Assembly: GCF_031582905.1 (NCBI RefSeq) | Contig: NZ_CP133990.1 | Span: forward strand, 1,426,001 to 1,490,000 | DNA: 64,000 nucleotides | Direction: 5' to 3' | Source: Pengzhenrongella sp031582905 | Lineage (GTDB): Bacteria; Actinomycetota; Actinomycetes; Actinomycetales; Cellulomonadaceae | Shown here: piece by piece, positions 43,479 to 52,756 of the stretch | Layout of the letters: each line of letters starts with the position of its first letter | How positions within the stretch are numbered: the stretch's first letter is position 1 | Translations under genes and position numbers: made by a program | The notes under the pieces: generated by a model | Database searches by the model: none | What the model saw: the letters and a program-made list of their open reading frames with translations, nothing else | Told to the model about the DNA's origin: nothing

Positions 43479-44009
43479 ATGGTGGGTGAGCTCGGGGCGT
43501 CGTGGGGCGACGTGGCCCGCGTGGTGGTCACGACGGTGGGGATCTACACGGCCCTGGTGGTGCTGATCCGGGTCGTCGGCCAGCGCAGCCTGGCGTCGAT
43601 GTCGGGCTTCGACGTCGGCTGCGTCGTCGCGCTCGGCGCCATCCTGGGACGCACGGCGCTGCTCGAGAGCCCCACGCTGCTCATCGGCGTGGTCGCGCTC
43701 GTCACCTTCTTCGCGATGCAGGGCGTGCTCGGGGTGCTGCGCCAGGACCGGCGCTTCGACCGGCTCGTGAACCGGCCGCCGGTGCTGCTCGTGGACGACG
43801 GCGAGGTCCTCACGGACGCCCTGCGGCGGGCGCACGTCTCGCCGGACGAGCTGCGCCAACGACTGCGGCTCGCCGGGGTGCGCCGGCTCGACGAGGTGGC
43901 GTCGGTGGTCCTGGAGCGCAACGGCGCGGTGAGCGTGCTGCGCCGCGGAAGCGACGTCGACCCCTGGATCCTCGCCGACGTGGCGGCCGCGCGGGGGACG
44001 CGCGGGTGA
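43479..44009 (+). CDS. DUF421 (YetF-type) membrane protein
   Basis: 176 aa. GGGAGG precedes the ATG at 43479. The first third has three hydrophobic segments, including VVVTTVGIYTALVVLIRVVG, then QRSLASMSGFDVGCVVALGA, a conserved DUF421 block. The C-terminal half is a soluble domain with NRPPVLLVDDGEVLTDALRR, then ELRQRLRLAGVRRLDEVASV and VLERNGAVSVL. The family is widespread and has been linked to stress and sporulation in firmicutes; its activity is unknown. Confidence 0.88.
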   Translation: MVGELGASWGDVARVVVTTVGIYTALVVLIRVVGQRSLASMSGFDVGCVVALGAILGRTALLESPTLLIGVVALVTFFAMQGVLGVLRQDRRFDRLVNRPPVLLVDDGEVLTDALRRAHVSPDELRQRLRLAGVRRLDEVASVVLERNGAVSVLRRGSDVDPWILADVAAARGTRG

Positions 44010-44049
44010 GGTCCCGGCGCGGTGCCGGACCGGGGTGGTGCCGGCCAGG

Positions 44050-45290
44050 TCAGCTGCGGGCGACGAGCGGCGCCGCGGCGCGGCGCCCGGCGGCACGGGA
44101 CAGCCGGTGCGCGGGCATCTCGACCCACCGGTAGAACAGGTGGGCGGCGATCAGCGACAGCGGTAGGCCGACGATGAGGTAGCCGATCACGTGGATGCGC
44201 GGGGCGACAGCGACGATCGACAGCACGAGAGGCTCGTGCACGAGGTAGAGCGCGAACGACCGCAGCCCCACCCACTGCACCCATCGGGCGTCGAGGCCAC
44301 GCCGCATCGGCTCCCAGTGCAGCGCGAGGACGATGAGCAACGTGGCGCCCGCGAGCTGCAGCGCCATGGCCACCCCCGCACCGCCTGGCTGCTCTGCACC
44401 AGGAGGAGGAGCTCGGCGTTGAGCAGCAGCGCGGCGGCGCCGGCCAGGCTCGGCCACGCCCACCGGCCGAGCGTGGGCACCCGCGCGGCCACGGCGGCGA
44501 TCCGGTCGCGGTCGGCGGCCAGGAGGACGCCGAAGCCGAACATCGCCATGAACGCCAGCGTCTCGCGCCCGGTGCCCTCGGCGACGCCGAGCACGACGAG
44601 CAGCACCACGATGCGCGCCAGACCCCATCGCGGCAGCACCCGCCCGGCCAGGAGGTAGAGCGGGAGCAGCAGGGAGAACAGCATCTCGTAGCGCAGCGAC
44701 CACAGCGGGCTGTTCCAGCTGCCCGTCCCCGGGAGCACCAGGACGGCGTCGCGCAGGACACCGGGCAGACCGCTCGTCGGCTGGCGCTGCGCCCACCACT
44801 CGCTCAACCACGGCTGCGGTTCGCGCGGGAACAGCGAGACGAGCACCACGGCGAACGCGACGGCGGCCCAGACCGGCAGGTACAGCCGGAGCAGGCGCTG
44901 CGGGTAGTACGAACGCCACCGGATCCGGCCCGCCGGCAGGGCCAGCACGAACCCGCTGAGCACGAAGAACACGTAGACGGCCTGCGGGCCCGCCCACACG
45001 AGGTTCAGCGGCGTGTGCGTGATCCACCACGAGGCGTCCACCGGCCCGCGCGACTCCTCGGGCGCGTCGAAGACGTGCGACACCAGCAGCACGTGGAAGA
45101 CGACGACGACGAGCGCCGCGATCCCCCGCAGCCCGTCGAGCGAGGGGAAGCGCTCGCGCGCCGGACGCGCGGGCGGACCGGCCGGCTGCCCGTCGGCGCC
45201 GGGCGGTGCCTCGAGTCCGGCGGCGCCCGGTCCGGCGGCGACGTCGGCCGTGCGCGGGACGGCGTCGGGCACTCCGGCGGGCTGGGACAT
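44050..45290 (-). CDS. Acyltransferase family 3 membrane protein (frame break)
   Basis: Integral membrane O-acyltransferase of about 413 aa. GAGGAGC precedes the ATG at 45288-45290. The cytosolic N-terminus is Ala/Pro-rich, then comes the signature RFPSLDGLRGIAALVVVVFH with the catalytic-region histidine. Next is VYVFFVLSGFVLALPAGRI, then YYPQRLLRLYLPVWAAVAFA and WSLRYEMLFSLLLPLYLLAG. At the C run 44373-44377 one base is missing; the last two helices (VMALQLAGATLL region and IHVIGYLIVGLPLSLIAAHL) are in the other frame. It probably acylates a surface glycan or peptidoglycan component. Confidence 0.9.
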
Positions 45291-45548
45291 GCGGCTCCTC
45301 GCGAGGGATGGATGACGTCCGGTGTCGGGGGCGCCGCGCGGCACGGCGGCCTCACGCGGGTCGTGCCGAGGGACGGTGCAGGCGCCGACGCGGGGGCGGC
45401 GCCGAGGCCGGGTGACCGCCCCGGCGTCGACACCATACCGTGGCGTGAGGGTCGACCGTCAGGGTGGTCGGCGGGCGGGTCGGTCATCATGGTCCGGGCC
45501 CGTCCTCGCGGGCGGTCAGGCCCGGGACGCGACCGAGGGGACGACACC

Positions 45549-46067
45549 GTGGACCGCACGCCGCACCGCATCCGGGTCGCCGTCGACGTCGTCGACCCCG
45601 CACCCGACGCGCGCGTGCTCGAGATCGGCTGCGGCCCGGGGGTCGCCATGGCGCTGCTGTGCGAGCGGCTGCCGGACGGTCACGTCACGGGGCTGGACCG
45701 CTCGGCGACGGCGATCGCGCGGGCGGAACGACGCCTGCGCCGTCACCTCGACGCGGGTCGGGCCGACCTCCAGCACCGGGAGCTGACCACCTTCCACGGC
45801 GACGGCCGCCCGTACGACGTGGTCCTCGCGGTCGACGTGAACGCCTTCTGGACCGGGCCCGCCGAGGCCGCGGCGTCCCGGCTGGTCGACCTCCTCGCCG
45901 ACGACGGCGTCGTGCATCTGCTCTTCGCGCCACCGGACGGTGTGGACGGCCACCCCGCGGGAGAACGCACCGTCGCGGCCCTCCGACACGTCGGCCTGGA
46001 CGCGTGCTGCGACGTCGTCGACGGCGTCCTGTGCGTCACCGCACCGCACCGGCGCCCCGTCGGGTAG
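45549..46067 (+). CDS. Class I SAM-dependent methyltransferase
   Basis: 172 aa from a GTG at 45549 preceded by GAGGGGAC. Motif I is RVLEIGCGPGVAMALLCERL. HVTGLDRSATAIARAERRL gives the acidic ribose-binding residue. YDVVLAVDVNAFW and VVHLLFAPPDGVDGHPAG follow. Short for a methyltransferase and without a recognisable substrate domain. The 258-nt gap to the divergent acyltransferase (45291-45548) holds no gene that I can support. Confidence 0.88.
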   Translation: MDRTPHRIRVAVDVVDPAPDARVLEIGCGPGVAMALLCERLPDGHVTGLDRSATAIARAERRLRRHLDAGRADLQHRELTTFHGDGRPYDVVLAVDVNAFWTGPAEAAASRLVDLLADDGVVHLLFAPPDGVDGHPAGERTVAALRHVGLDACCDVVDGVLCVTAPHRRPVG

Positions 46068-46164
46068 CGCGGCACCGGGACGGCCTGGCGGGTGGCGCGG
46101 CACCGGGACGCCGCCGGCACGGCGCCGGGGAGCACCGGGGGAGCGTCGGGGCGGCGCTCGGCGG

Positions 46165-46926
46165 TCAGTCGGCGAGCGCTGCCCGGAGGAAGGCGATGTC
46201 GTCCGCCTGCCCCTCCGCGGGCGTCTCCACGACGACGTCGCACGCCGCCTCGCGCACCACGTGGGCGATGAGCTCGGGCGGGATCTGCCCGCCGGCGAAG
46301 CTGGCGTGCCGGTCCCGGCTCGAGCCGTGCGGGTCGCGGGAGCCGTTGGCGTGCACGAGGTCGACCCGGCCGGTGATCGCACGGACCCGCTCGACGACCG
46401 TCTCGAGGTCCTCGCCGGCCGCCCATGCGTGGCACGTGTCCAGGCACAGGCCGACGTCGTACTCCCCGATCGCGTCCCAGAGCAGCGCGAGCCGGTCCAG
46501 GGTGCGGGCGCACGCGTTCTCGCCACCCGCGGTGTTCTCGACGAGGATGCGCACGGGGAACTCCGCGCGGGCGAACGTCTTGCGCCAGTTGTCGACGCCG
46601 ACCGCGATGTCGTCGCCGTCCCCGACGTGCCCGCCGTGGACGACCAGGCCGCGCGCTCCGAGGGCCGCGGCGGCGGCGGCGTGCTGCTCGATCATCTTGC
46701 GGCTGGGGATCCGGATCCGGTTGTTGGTCGACGCGACGTTGACCAGGTACGGGGCGTGCGCGTACAGGCCGAGCCCGGAGGCGACGAGGCTCTCGGCGTC
46801 CTCGCGCGGGACGGGCTTCTTCCACCCCTGCGGGTCGGCGAGGAACAGCTGCACGGAGTCGGCACCGACCGCGGCGGCGGCCGCCACGGGGTCGTCTCCG
46901 CGCACATGAGCGCCGATGAGCACCAC
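46165..46926 (-). CDS. nfo: Endonuclease IV-type deoxyribonuclease
   Basis: 253-aa AP endonuclease family protein (TIM barrel, three zinc ions). IGAHVRGDDPVAAAAAVGAD starts the fold. APYLVNVAS and LVVHGGHVGDGDD carry zinc histidines, ILVENTAGG the glutamate, and GLCLDTCHAWAAGED the Asp and His. VDLVHANGSRDPHGSSRDRH is the last zinc-site block. It is a little shorter than E. coli Nfo (285 aa). The start is a GTG preceded by CGGAGACG. It would act with the DNA glycosylase at 23859 in base-excision repair, although the genes are not linked. Confidence 0.9.
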   Translation of the reverse strand: MVLIGAHVRGDDPVAAAAAVGADSVQLFLADPQGWKKPVPREDAESLVASGLGLYAHAPYLVNVASTNNRIRIPSRKMIEQHAAAAAALGARGLVVHGGHVGDGDDIAVGVDNWRKTFARAEFPVRILVENTAGGENACARTLDRLALLWDAIGEYDVGLCLDTCHAWAAGEDLETVVERVRAITGRVDLVHANGSRDPHGSSRDRHASFAGGQIPPELIAHVVREAACDVVVETPAEGQADDIAFLRAALAD

Positions 46927-46965
46927 GTCGTCTCCGTTCGTCGGGCCGGGGCTGCCGCGCGTCGC

Positions 46966-46996
46966 GGGTGACGCCGGCCGCCGGGCGGCGTCACCC
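46966..46996. promoter_or_regulatory. Inverted repeat in the nfo/flotillin divergent gap
   Basis: Perfect 11-bp arms GGGTGACGCCG and CGGCGTCACCC with a 9-nt loop, 40 nt upstream of the nfo start. It could be an operator or part of a short leader hairpin. The remaining gap to 47176 contains a plus-strand TAGAGT box at 47105-47110 for the flotillin gene. Confidence 0.45.
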
Positions 46997-47104
46997 GAGG
47001 CTACCGGCGGCCGCGCCGGTGCAGCGTGCGGCGCCGTGCCCCGCGGCCCGTCGTCCGTCCGGGTCGGTGCGCGCCGACCGCCCGGCCCGGGGGCCCGGTG
47101 GCTC

Positions 47105-47110
47105 TAGAGT
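47105..47110 (+). promoter_or_regulatory. Candidate -10 box of the flotillin gene
   Basis: TAGAGT, about 65 nt before the ATG at 47176. It would give a transcript with a normal leader and the SD TTGAGGAG. Confidence 0.4.
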
Positions 47111-47175
47111 GCCGGGACCGCTACGTCCTGCTCGATCTGCTCCCGCCTGCGGGGGCATCTGCCTTGAGGAGTCCC

Positions 47176-48828
47176 ATGGAGATCGCTGGTCCCGTCCTGA
47201 CCGTCGCGGCGGCGGTGATCGCCCTGCTCGTCCTGATCGTCGTCGGGCTCACGTACGCGAAGGTGCGCTTCAAGATCGCGACGCCCGACGAGGCGCTCAT
47301 CATCACCGGACGCAAGAGCGGCACCCTCGTGATCAACCCCGAGACCGGGGACGAGACCACCGACCTGTCCGGCCAGCGCGTCGTCATCGGCGGCGGCACG
47401 TTCGTCAAGCCGATCTTCGAGCAGGTCGTGCGGCTGTCCCTCGCGTCGCAGAGCTTCTCCGTCTCCGCGGAGGACGCGACCACGAAGTCCGGTGTGGGCG
47501 TCACCCTGCGCAGCATCGCCGTCGTCAAGGTGGGCGGCACCGAGCGGATGGTGCGCGCCGCGGCGCAGCGGTTCGCCGGCCGCAGCCAGGAGCAGGTCAT
47601 CGAGCAGCAGACCAGCGAGGTCCTCGTCGGTGTGCTGCGGACGATCGCCGGGACGCTCACGGTCGAGTCGATCCTCTACGAGCGCCAGGAGTTCTCCAAG
47701 GAGGTCAAGGACATCGCCGTCCCGATGCTCGCCGAGCGCGGGCTCGTGCTCGAGAACTTCGAGATCCAGACCGTCGAGGACTCCGGCAACTACATCAGCA
47801 ACCTCGGTCGCCCCCGCGCCGCGGCCGTGGCCCGGGACGCCCAGATCGCGGAGGCGCAGGCCGAGCAGGAGAGCACGCAGCGATCCAACGAGGCGGCCGT
47901 CCAGATCGCGGAGTCGAACAAGGCGCTCGCGCTGCGCAACGCCAACATCCAGCAGGAGACCGCCCAGGCCCGCGCCGAGGCCGAGGCCGCCCAGGAGCGT
48001 GCCGAGGCCGAGGCGCAGCAGTCCGTCCTGGTCCAGCAGGAGCAGGTCGCCGTGCGGCGCGCCGCGCTGCGCGAGCAGGAGCTGCAGACCGAGGTCCGCA
48101 AGCCGGCCGAGGCCCGCAAGTACGAGCAGGCGCAGGAGGCCGACGCGCGCCGGTACGCCGCCGAGTCGGAGGCCGAGGCGGGCAAGACGTCGGCGATCCG
48201 CAAGGCCGAGGCGGAGGCGCAGCGGACGATCGCACAGGCCGACGCCGAGGCGTCCGCCGCCCGCGCCCGCGCCGACGCCGAGCTGGTGAAGCAGCAGCGC
48301 CAGGCCGAGGGTGCGCTCGCGCTCGCCCGCGCCGAGGCCGAGGGCGTCCAGGCCCGCGGTCAGGCGGAGGCGACCGCCGAGCGCGCGAAGGGCGAGGCCC
48401 GCGCGGCCGCGATCAAGGCGGAGTCGGACGCCTACCAGGCGTTCCCCGAGTCCGCGCGGCTGCAGATGGTGCTCGACGCGCTGCCCAGGATGGCGCAGCC
48501 CTACGCCGACGCGCTCGGCAGCATCGACGGCCTCACGGTCATCTCCAAGGACGGCACGTCCGGGGTCACCGGTCACGTGGCGACCGGCGTCCAGGAGCTC
48601 GCGACCCTCCTCAAGGCGCAGACCGGCGTCGACCTCCTCGAGCTCGTGCAGGGTGGCCGCGGCACGGGGCGGTCCGGGTCGCCCGCCGTCCACCGCGCGG
48701 ACGGGGGCGCGTCGACGGGGTCGGCTGGTTCGACGGGGTCGGCCGGTTCGACGGGGTCGGCCGGTTCGACGGGATCGACGGGTTCGAGCCTGCTCACCCG
48801 CGAGGACGGGGACGCGCCGACGGCCTGA
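47176..48828 (+). CDS. Flotillin/SPFH family membrane scaffold protein
   Basis: 550-aa protein of the flotillin family, which organises membrane microdomains. An N-terminal transmembrane helix (VLTVAAAVIALLVLIVVGLT) is followed by the SPFH domain (VRFKIATPDEALIITGRKSG, then GTFVKPIFEQVVRLSLASQS). The domain continues through ERGLVLENFEIQTVEDSGNY. Residues about 220-440 are a long coiled coil with Ala-Glu-Ala-Gln repeats (EAEAAQERAEAEAQQSVLVQ). After the coil, LQMVLDALPRMAQPYADALG is the conserved C-terminal block. The tail has four Gly-Ser-Ala-Gly-Ser-Thr repeats from an 18-nt tandem. GAGGAG precedes the ATG. Confidence 0.92.
   Translation: MEIAGPVLTVAAAVIALLVLIVVGLTYAKVRFKIATPDEALIITGRKSGTLVINPETGDETTDLSGQRVVIGGGTFVKPIFEQVVRLSLASQSFSVSAEDATTKSGVGVTLRSIAVVKVGGTERMVRAAAQRFAGRSQEQVIEQQTSEVLVGVLRTIAGTLTVESILYERQEFSKEVKDIAVPMLAERGLVLENFEIQTVEDSGNYISNLGRPRAAAVARDAQIAEAQAEQESTQRSNEAAVQIAESNKALALRNANIQQETAQARAEAEAAQERAEAEAQQSVLVQQEQVAVRRAALREQELQTEVRKPAEARKYEQAQEADARRYAAESEAEAGKTSAIRKAEAEAQRTIAQADAEASAARARADAELVKQQRQAEGALALARAEAEGVQARGQAEATAERAKGEARAAAIKAESDAYQAFPESARLQMVLDALPRMAQPYADALGSIDGLTVISKDGTSGVTGHVATGVQELATLLKAQTGVDLLELVQGGRGTGRSGSPAVHRADGGASTGSAGSTGSAGSTGSAGSTGSTGSSLLTREDGDAPTA
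48711..48788 (+). repeat. 18-nt tandem repeat in the flotillin C-terminus
   Basis: Four units of TCGACGGGGTCGGCCGGT with one or two changes, encoding GSAGST in frame. Confidence 0.85.
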
Positions 48829-48838
48829 CGCGCGGGGT

Positions 48839-48885
48839 CGCGCGGCGTGACGACCGGCCGGTCGAGCCGGTCGTCACGCCGCGCG
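48839..48885. terminator. Strong hairpin after the flotillin gene
   Basis: A perfect 20-bp stem (48839-48858 with 48866-48885) and a 7-nt loop, starting 10 nt after the flotillin stop. It is the longest perfect stem I found in the window. There is no T tract, but a stem this strong is likely to end transcription before the glycosyltransferase genes. Confidence 0.75.
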
Positions 48886-49056
48886 TCGGCCATCCGGGTG
48901 ATGCGCGGGTGGACGCGGGTGAGGTGACGGCTGCCGGTGGCTCAGCGGCGGTCACGCGGGACACCGACCCGAGGTGCATCCGTCCGGGGTCCTCACGCCG
49001 TAGTGGTGCTGTCGGGCGCGCCGCGCCCGGACGGGCGCGCGCCCGTCGCACCACCG

Positions 49057-51267
49057 ATGTGGGGGACCGCCGTGGGGATCCAGACCGCTCTCGACGCGCT
49101 GCGCGGAGCCGAGCGCGTCGTCGACGCGATGCGGCTCGCCGACGGCCTCGCCTTCGAGGCCAGCCGAGACCCCGGTGTCCGGACCGTCCGCGTCCTGACC
49201 GAGGCGCTCGAGGGCACCGATGACCTGGTCACGATCGCGGCGGTGCACGCGCTGGGAACCATCGCCGACGACGAGGCGTCGCGGGCGGTCGCGCGGCTGC
49301 TGTCCAGCGACCGGGACTTCGTGCGCGAGCACGCGGCCTGGGTGCTGGGAGCGGGGCTGCCCCGGGCGGACGCCGTCGCGCGCCTGGTCGGCATGGTCGT
49401 CGACGGCGGGTTCGGCGGGATGCTCGCGCAACGCGCCCTGGAGCAGTGGTCCGCGCGCGCACCCGAGCCGGTCGCCGTCGGGCTCGAGGCGGCACTGCTC
49501 GGCGTCGCGGAGCCGTCCGCGCGGGCGCGGCTCGTCGAGACCCTCGGGCTCGTGCGGCACGCGGTCGCGGTCCGTCCGCTGCTCGCGCTCGCCGCCGGTC
49601 GCGGGGAGGGCGGCCGCGCCGACCACGAGACCGACGAGGTCCGGGTCGCCGCCGTCGCGGCACTGGGCCAGCGGCCCGGCGACAGCACGGTGATCGGGTT
49701 GCTGACGCAGCTCGCGTCGCAGGACGACCACCTGGCCGACGTCGCCCGCCTCGCGCTCGTCGACGTCGCGGCCGGCGCGTCGACGGACCGCGCCACCGGA
49801 CGCGACGGTCTCACCGTCGCCCAGCTGTTCCTGCACGCCGACATCGACGCGGGGCTCAGCGCCGCCGGTGCGGGCGACAACGGCGGGATCGCCACGCTCC
49901 TCGTGCGGCTCGGTGACGCGCTGGTCGTGCCCGCGGACGACCGGCCGCACGCCGTGACCCGGGTGCTGACCATGTCCCGCGGCCCGGCCGCCGGCGCTCT
50001 CGCCGACCTGGACCGGCTCGGCGGGCCGGGGCACGTCCTGGGTCGCGTCCCGCTGCTGCGCGACCCGGTGCCCTCCGCGGCCGCGTGGCCGCTGCGGGTC
50101 ACGGCCCGCCGCGGCATCCGCCGCATCCTGCGGGCGGCGGGTGGCGCCGACGTGCTGCACCTGCGCATGGCCGACGTCGGGAGCCTCGCCGGTGCCGACG
50201 TCGCCCGCGAGCTCGACCTGCCCGTGGTGTTCACCGTCGCGCCGGACCCGCACGCCGTCATCGAGTCCCTCGACCGCTCCGGCCGGCTCACCCGGGAGAA
50301 CTTCGGCACGGTCGACGCCGAGGAGCACTTCTGGTTCCGCGCGCGCCTCGTGCAGCGCCTCGCCGCGAACGCCGCGCACACGGTGCTGTTCCCGCGCCCG
50401 GAGCTCGAGCGGGACATGCGCGAGCTGGTCGGCATCGACCTGACCGCGCACCCCGGACGGCACACGGTGGTGCCCGAGGGGGTCGACCTGGAGGTCGTGG
50501 GTCGCGCGGTGGACGAGGCGCAGGCGCACGTCGCGGGCGCGGCGCCGTCGGACGCGCTCGCCGAGCTCCGGGCGCTGGTGTCGGCGCTGCCGGCCGAGCG
50601 CCGAGGGCTGCCCCTCGTGGTCAGCGTCGGCCGGCTGCACCGGGTCAAGGGCATGGCGACCCTCGTGCAGGCCTGGGCCACCGAGCTGGCGGACCGGGCG
50701 AACCTGCTCCTCGTCGGGGGTGAGGTCGACGACCCGTCCGCCGAGGAGCGCGCTCAGCTCGACCTGATCGATGCCGTGGTGGCGCCCGACCAGCGGGGCG
50801 CAGCGGGCCTGCTGCTGCCCGGCCACCGCCCCAACGGTGTCGTCGCGCAGTGGATGGCGGCCGCGCGCACCGGCCTGCCCGGCCTCAGCGCACCCCGCGG
50901 CCTCTACGTCTGCGCGAGCCTCAAGGAGGAGTTCGGCCTCGCGCTGCTGGAGGCGATGGCGACCGGGCTGCTCGTCGTCGCACCGGACGGCGGCGGTCCC
51001 GCGACGTACGTCGACGACGGCGTCACGGGGTTCCGCACGGCCACCTGGGAGGTGCAGCGGCTGGGCGCGGCGATGACCACGGCGCTGGACGCGTCCCTCG
51101 CCGAGACCGACGACCGACGCGCGGAGCTGTCCGCGCGGACGGTCGAGCGGGGCTTCAGCATCGGCCGGATGGCCGACGCGCTCACCGACGTCTACGCCGC
51201 GGTGGCCGGCGACGAGCGCGCCGCACGGTCGGCGATGGTCGCGCCCGGATCGGCGGTGTCCCGATGA
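49057..51267 (+). CDS. HEAT-repeat fused GT4 glycosyltransferase
   Basis: About 736 aa. Residues 1-260 are helical repeats of HEAT/PBS type (VRVLTEALEGTDDLVTIAAV, then HALGTIADDEASRAVARLLS), repeated as AVRPLLALAAGRG. The rest is a GT-B glycosyltransferase: GIATLLVRLGDALVVPAD marks the N-terminal Rossmann domain. TVVPEGVDLEVVGRAV, then PLVVSVGRLHRVKGMATLVQ and LYVCASLKEEFGLALLEAMA mark the C-terminal GT4 domain, with the EFGLALLEAM glutamates of the nucleotide-sugar site. The fold resembles sucrose-phosphate-synthase-like enzymes. The best start is the ATG at 49057 (a GTG lies at 49072). The stop overlaps the next start (ATGA). Confidence 0.87.
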   Translation: MWGTAVGIQTALDALRGAERVVDAMRLADGLAFEASRDPGVRTVRVLTEALEGTDDLVTIAAVHALGTIADDEASRAVARLLSSDRDFVREHAAWVLGAGLPRADAVARLVGMVVDGGFGGMLAQRALEQWSARAPEPVAVGLEAALLGVAEPSARARLVETLGLVRHAVAVRPLLALAAGRGEGGRADHETDEVRVAAVAALGQRPGDSTVIGLLTQLASQDDHLADVARLALVDVAAGASTDRATGRDGLTVAQLFLHADIDAGLSAAGAGDNGGIATLLVRLGDALVVPADDRPHAVTRVLTMSRGPAAGALADLDRLGGPGHVLGRVPLLRDPVPSAAAWPLRVTARRGIRRILRAAGGADVLHLRMADVGSLAGADVARELDLPVVFTVAPDPHAVIESLDRSGRLTRENFGTVDAEEHFWFRARLVQRLAANAAHTVLFPRPELERDMRELVGIDLTAHPGRHTVVPEGVDLEVVGRAVDEAQAHVAGAAPSDALAELRALVSALPAERRGLPLVVSVGRLHRVKGMATLVQAWATELADRANLLLVGGEVDDPSAEERAQLDLIDAVVAPDQRGAAGLLLPGHRPNGVVAQWMAAARTGLPGLSAPRGLYVCASLKEEFGLALLEAMATGLLVVAPDGGGPATYVDDGVTGFRTATWEVQRLGAAMTTALDASLAETDDRRAELSARTVERGFSIGRMADALTDVYAAVAGDERAARSAMVAPGSAVSR

Positions 51268-52591
51268 CCCTCCTCGTCATCAGCCCCGACTACGCCTCGC
51301 ACCTGCTGCCGCTGGCCACGCTCGCCACGGCGTGGCGCGACGCGGGGAGCGGGTCGTGGTCGCGTCCGGTCCGGCCACGGCGGGCATCGTCGCCGACTTC
51401 GGCTTCGAGCGGCAGCACCTGGAGCTGGGGCGCGGCTCCAACCCCGGGGTCATCCGGGCGGAGCACCAGCCCGGCGCCGAGGCCGACTCCCTGCGGGGCT
51501 TCTTCGACGCGACCCGCCGCGGGATGGTGCCCACGCTGACCTACCAGGCGTCCCAGCGGCTGACCGACCTCATGTGGCAGCCGGTCGCCAAGGCCCGGGC
51601 CACCCTCGACGTCGTGGACGCGGTGCGGCCGGACACCGTCCTGGTGGACCACCTGGCGTTCAGCGCGCGCCTCGCGCTGTGGGCCGCCGACGTCCGGCAC
51701 GCCGACGTCGTGCTCGGGCACCCGAGCGCCCTGCCGGTGGGCGGCGAGGTGTACGGGTACCCGCCGGTGTGGCCGCGCGCGTTCCGCCCGGATCCGGGCG
51801 CGCTGGAGGAGCTCGAGCTCCTGTGCCGCAGGGTCGCCGCCGGGTTCACCGCGGAGTGGAACCGGGCCGCCGACGGGCTCGACCCGGGGCTGCCGACGGT
51901 CGACGACGCCTTCGCGCTGCACGGCCCGCTGGTGCTGTACAACTACCCGGCCGAGCTGGCTGCGCCGGAGCGCACCCACGCGCTGCCGCCGCACCACCAC
52001 CTGGGCGGCGCGCTGCGGACCGAGGCCCACGACCCCCAGGTCGAGGCGTGGCTGACCGGCGGGGAGCCGTTCGTCTACGTGAGCTTCGGCAGCTTCCTGT
52101 CCGTCCGCGCCGATGTCCTGGCGCGGGTCGTGGAGGCGTTGCGTGCGACGGGTGTCCGGGCGGCGATCGCCACCGGGTCGACGTCGCCGGACCGGCTCGG
52201 CGACCTGCCCGCGGGCTGGCTCGTCCGTGACTACCTCCCGCAGGTCCGCCTGCTGCGCGACGCCGCCGTGGCGGTCACCCACGGCGGCAACAACTCGGTG
52301 ACCGAGTCCGTCGCGACCGGCACGCCGATGTTGGTGCTGCCGTTCTCGACCGACCAGTTCGCGGGCGCCGCCGCCGTCGAGGACGCCGGGATGGGGCAGG
52401 CCCTGGACCCCAACGCGGCCACGGTGCCCGAGATCCGGGACGCCCTGGTGCGGCTGCTCGACGCGTCGGCCTCCGGGGTGCCGGCGTTGGAGGGCGCGGC
52501 CGGCGCGCTCGCGGCGGACCCTGGCCCGGCCCGGGCCCTCCGGGCGGTCCGGTCGTCCGCGGGGGCGTCGGCGTCATCGCCGTGGCGCTGA
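51264..52591 (+). CDS. GT1-family glycosyltransferase, UGT/MGT-like (frame break)
   Basis: About 442 aa. The ATG at 51264 overlaps the preceding stop. The N-terminus MTLLVISPDYASHLLPLATL is followed by a missing G at 51345-51348, then ERVVVASGPATAGIVADFGF. The C-terminal donor-binding domain is FVYVSFGSFLSVRADVLARV, then DYLPQVRLLRDAAVAVTHGG, NNSVTESVATGTPMLVLPFS and TDQFAGAAAVEDAGMG, the signature of UDP-glycosyltransferases acting on lipids or small molecules. Coupled to the HEAT-GT4 gene, so the two probably build one glycoconjugate. Confidence 0.9.
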
Positions 52592-52756
52592 GCGGCCGGG
52601 CACGCGGGCACCACGGCGAGGCCCGTGCGACCCTGGAGTGACGCCCCCGACCGCATCGGTCATGCGCGGGCGCCCGGCTGTCGACCGCGACACCCGGGAT
52701 CGCCCGACCCCGATGCCCCGCTGCCCGGTGGCTGACATCCCCGAACCGGAGGAACC

